DNA from: Dinochytrium kinnereticum
Lineage: Eukaryota > Chytridiomycota > Chytridiomycetes > Chytridiales > Chytridiaceae
Length of the DNA: 64,000 bases
Direction: 5' to 3'
NCBI GenBank assembly: GCA_027604005.1
Contig: JADGJT010000009.1
Coordinates: 62,279 to 126,278 of the forward strand
The notes beneath the pieces were generated by a model. It ran no database searches. It saw only the letters and a program-made list of their open reading frames with translations, and was not told the DNA's origin. Numbering within the stretch: position 1 is the stretch's first letter; each line of letters begins with the position of its first letter. The position numbers and the translations under genes were made by a program. Positions 63,188 to 64,000 of this stretch are shown piece by piece.

Positions 63188-64000
63188 CTACCCATCGTCC
63201 TGATCTCCTCCCCCCCAAGCCGCAGAAACAACAAATCCCTCGGCAGAAAGTCCTCCCTGACCTCCATCTCCCCCCCCGACTCCCCCTCCTTCAGCCTCAG
63301 CAGCCCCATCTAAACCAACCCCAACACCCCTATAAAATCTCACAAAGCTCTCCAAAACCGCATCCCTCGCAGCCCCACCCGATCCGGAACCCTGTGGTGT
63401 CTCAAAACAAAATTTATAAAAAGACCCATCAGCACAAACGCAAATAATCGCATTGGACGAAGTCACAGGGCCTGGTGACCATGTAGGAGCGGAGGGGCGG
63501 GTCGAGGTTGCAGTTAAGGTAGTTGGGTCAAAGTAGAGAGCACGGGATTGAGCAGCAGCTGGTTTGGGTTTGACAGATTCTACGGCTTTTCTCGCCGCTG
63601 CGGCGGGTCCATCGTCCGCTCTGTCTGAAGCCGCGAAGATGCAGATGCATTTGGCTTCGACTGGGAGGGAGAATTGGGCAAAACTCCATTCTGATGAAAA
63701 GTATTTTGATATCGGGGAGAAGAAAGAGAGAGTTGAGAGGCGATTTGTTAGGCCCGATGTAAGGGAAGTACTTGGTTGGGGTTGGGAAGGATAGGGCTTT
63801 GGGGTTGAGGGTTGATGAGTTGGGTGCTTTGATGTATTGGACATGGAGGGAGCTGTCGAGCCGGATCGCAACGAGGGGGAAGTGGCCGGGATGGTTGGCC
63901 GAGAAATAGTCGGCGGGGCCTTAGATGATGGGGAGCTTGGTATAGTGTTCCCTCCCAGACCACTGATAACAACGCCACCGAGAGTTACGTTTCCTACGGG
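63188..64000 (-). CDS. WIPI/PROPPIN (Atg18/Hsv2 family), partial at window edge
   Basis: The coding frame is open to the right edge, so the N-terminal part, including the FRRG lipid-binding motif, lies outside the window. What is visible is the C-terminal part of a seven-bladed beta-propeller: NRLSTLSFFSPISKYFSSEW, SFAQFSLPVEAKCICIF, then NAIICVCADGSFYKFCFE. The KYFSSEWSFA block is highly typical of WIPI3/4 and Hsv2. Upstream of it is a Ser/Pro-rich segment (SKHPTHQPSTPKPYPSQPQP), which may be the loop in blade 6 that inserts in membranes, and an additional low-complexity stretch at the C-terminus (GGGVGGGDGGQGGLS). The family binds PI3P and PI(3,5)P2 in autophagy. The last exon may end by splicing near 63190 (GG/GTAGTT) rather than at the TAG. 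Confidence 0.8.
   Translation of the reverse strand, partial: PVGNVTLGGVVISGLGGNTIPSSPSSKAPPTISRPTIPATSPSLRSGSTAPSMSNTSKHPTHQPSTPKPYPSQPQPSTSLTSGLTNRLSTLSFFSPISKYFSSEWSFAQFSLPVEAKCICIFAASDRADDGPAAAARKAVESVKPKPAAAQSRALYFDPTTLTATSTRPSAPTWSPGPVTSSNAIICVCADGSFYKFCFETPQGSGSGGAARDAVLESFVRFYRGVGVGLDGAAEAEGGGVGGGDGGQGGLSAEGFVVSAAWGGGDQDDG

Overview
The window is eukaryotic nuclear DNA. Every conserved protein can be assembled only by joining exons at GT-AG introns, and the standard genetic code fits throughout (TAA, TAG and TGA all end genes). The proteins point to a fungus: an Osh1-type oxysterol-binding protein with ankyrin repeats, PH and ORD domains, a GRAM-VASt sterol transporter, a SUR7/claudin-like tetraspan, CSN7, and an anoctamin. 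A complete CFAP57 gene, whose product is an axonemal WD40/coiled-coil protein, means the organism builds a motile cilium. The best inference is therefore a zoosporic (chytrid-like) fungus. I cannot name the species.

Layout, left to right: a T-rich stretch without a confident gene (1-988); FAN1 nuclease (+, 13 exons); RS/RRM splicing-type protein (+); CDC42 (+); a 1397-aa membrane protein built from eleven copies of a roughly 56-residue Gly-rich unit (-), which is the most novel gene here; FKBP12 with micro-exons (+); a hypothetical protein (-) divergent from CSN7 (+) with only 37 bp between start codons; a borealin/Nbl1-like protein (-); a claudin-like tetraspan (+); a 1072-aa single C2H2 finger protein (-); a type I membrane protein (+); OSBP/Osh1-like (-); an RRM plus RanBP2-finger protein (-); FAM72-like (+); GRAM-VASt (LAM/Aster-like) protein (-); tyrosine phosphatase (+); F-box/LRR protein (-), convergent with the phosphatase at 12 bp; CFAP57 (+); a disordered hypothetical protein (-); a doubtful small gene (-); a gene-poor 2.2 kb; anoctamin (+); and a WIPI/PROPPIN gene cut by the right edge (-).

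There is no operon logic. The genes are housekeeping or cell-biological: DNA crosslink repair, splicing, polarity, membrane-contact-site lipid transport (Osh1-like, LAM-like, anoctamin), chromosomal passenger complex, COP9 signalosome, autophagy and cilium. Introns are mostly 50-70 nt, but in the leftmost 9 kb they are longer and strongly T-rich. No tRNA, rRNA, CRISPR array, transposon or virus was recognised. Exon coordinates were worked out by hand from frame, phase and splice consensus. Where the first exon is uncertain the entry says so.
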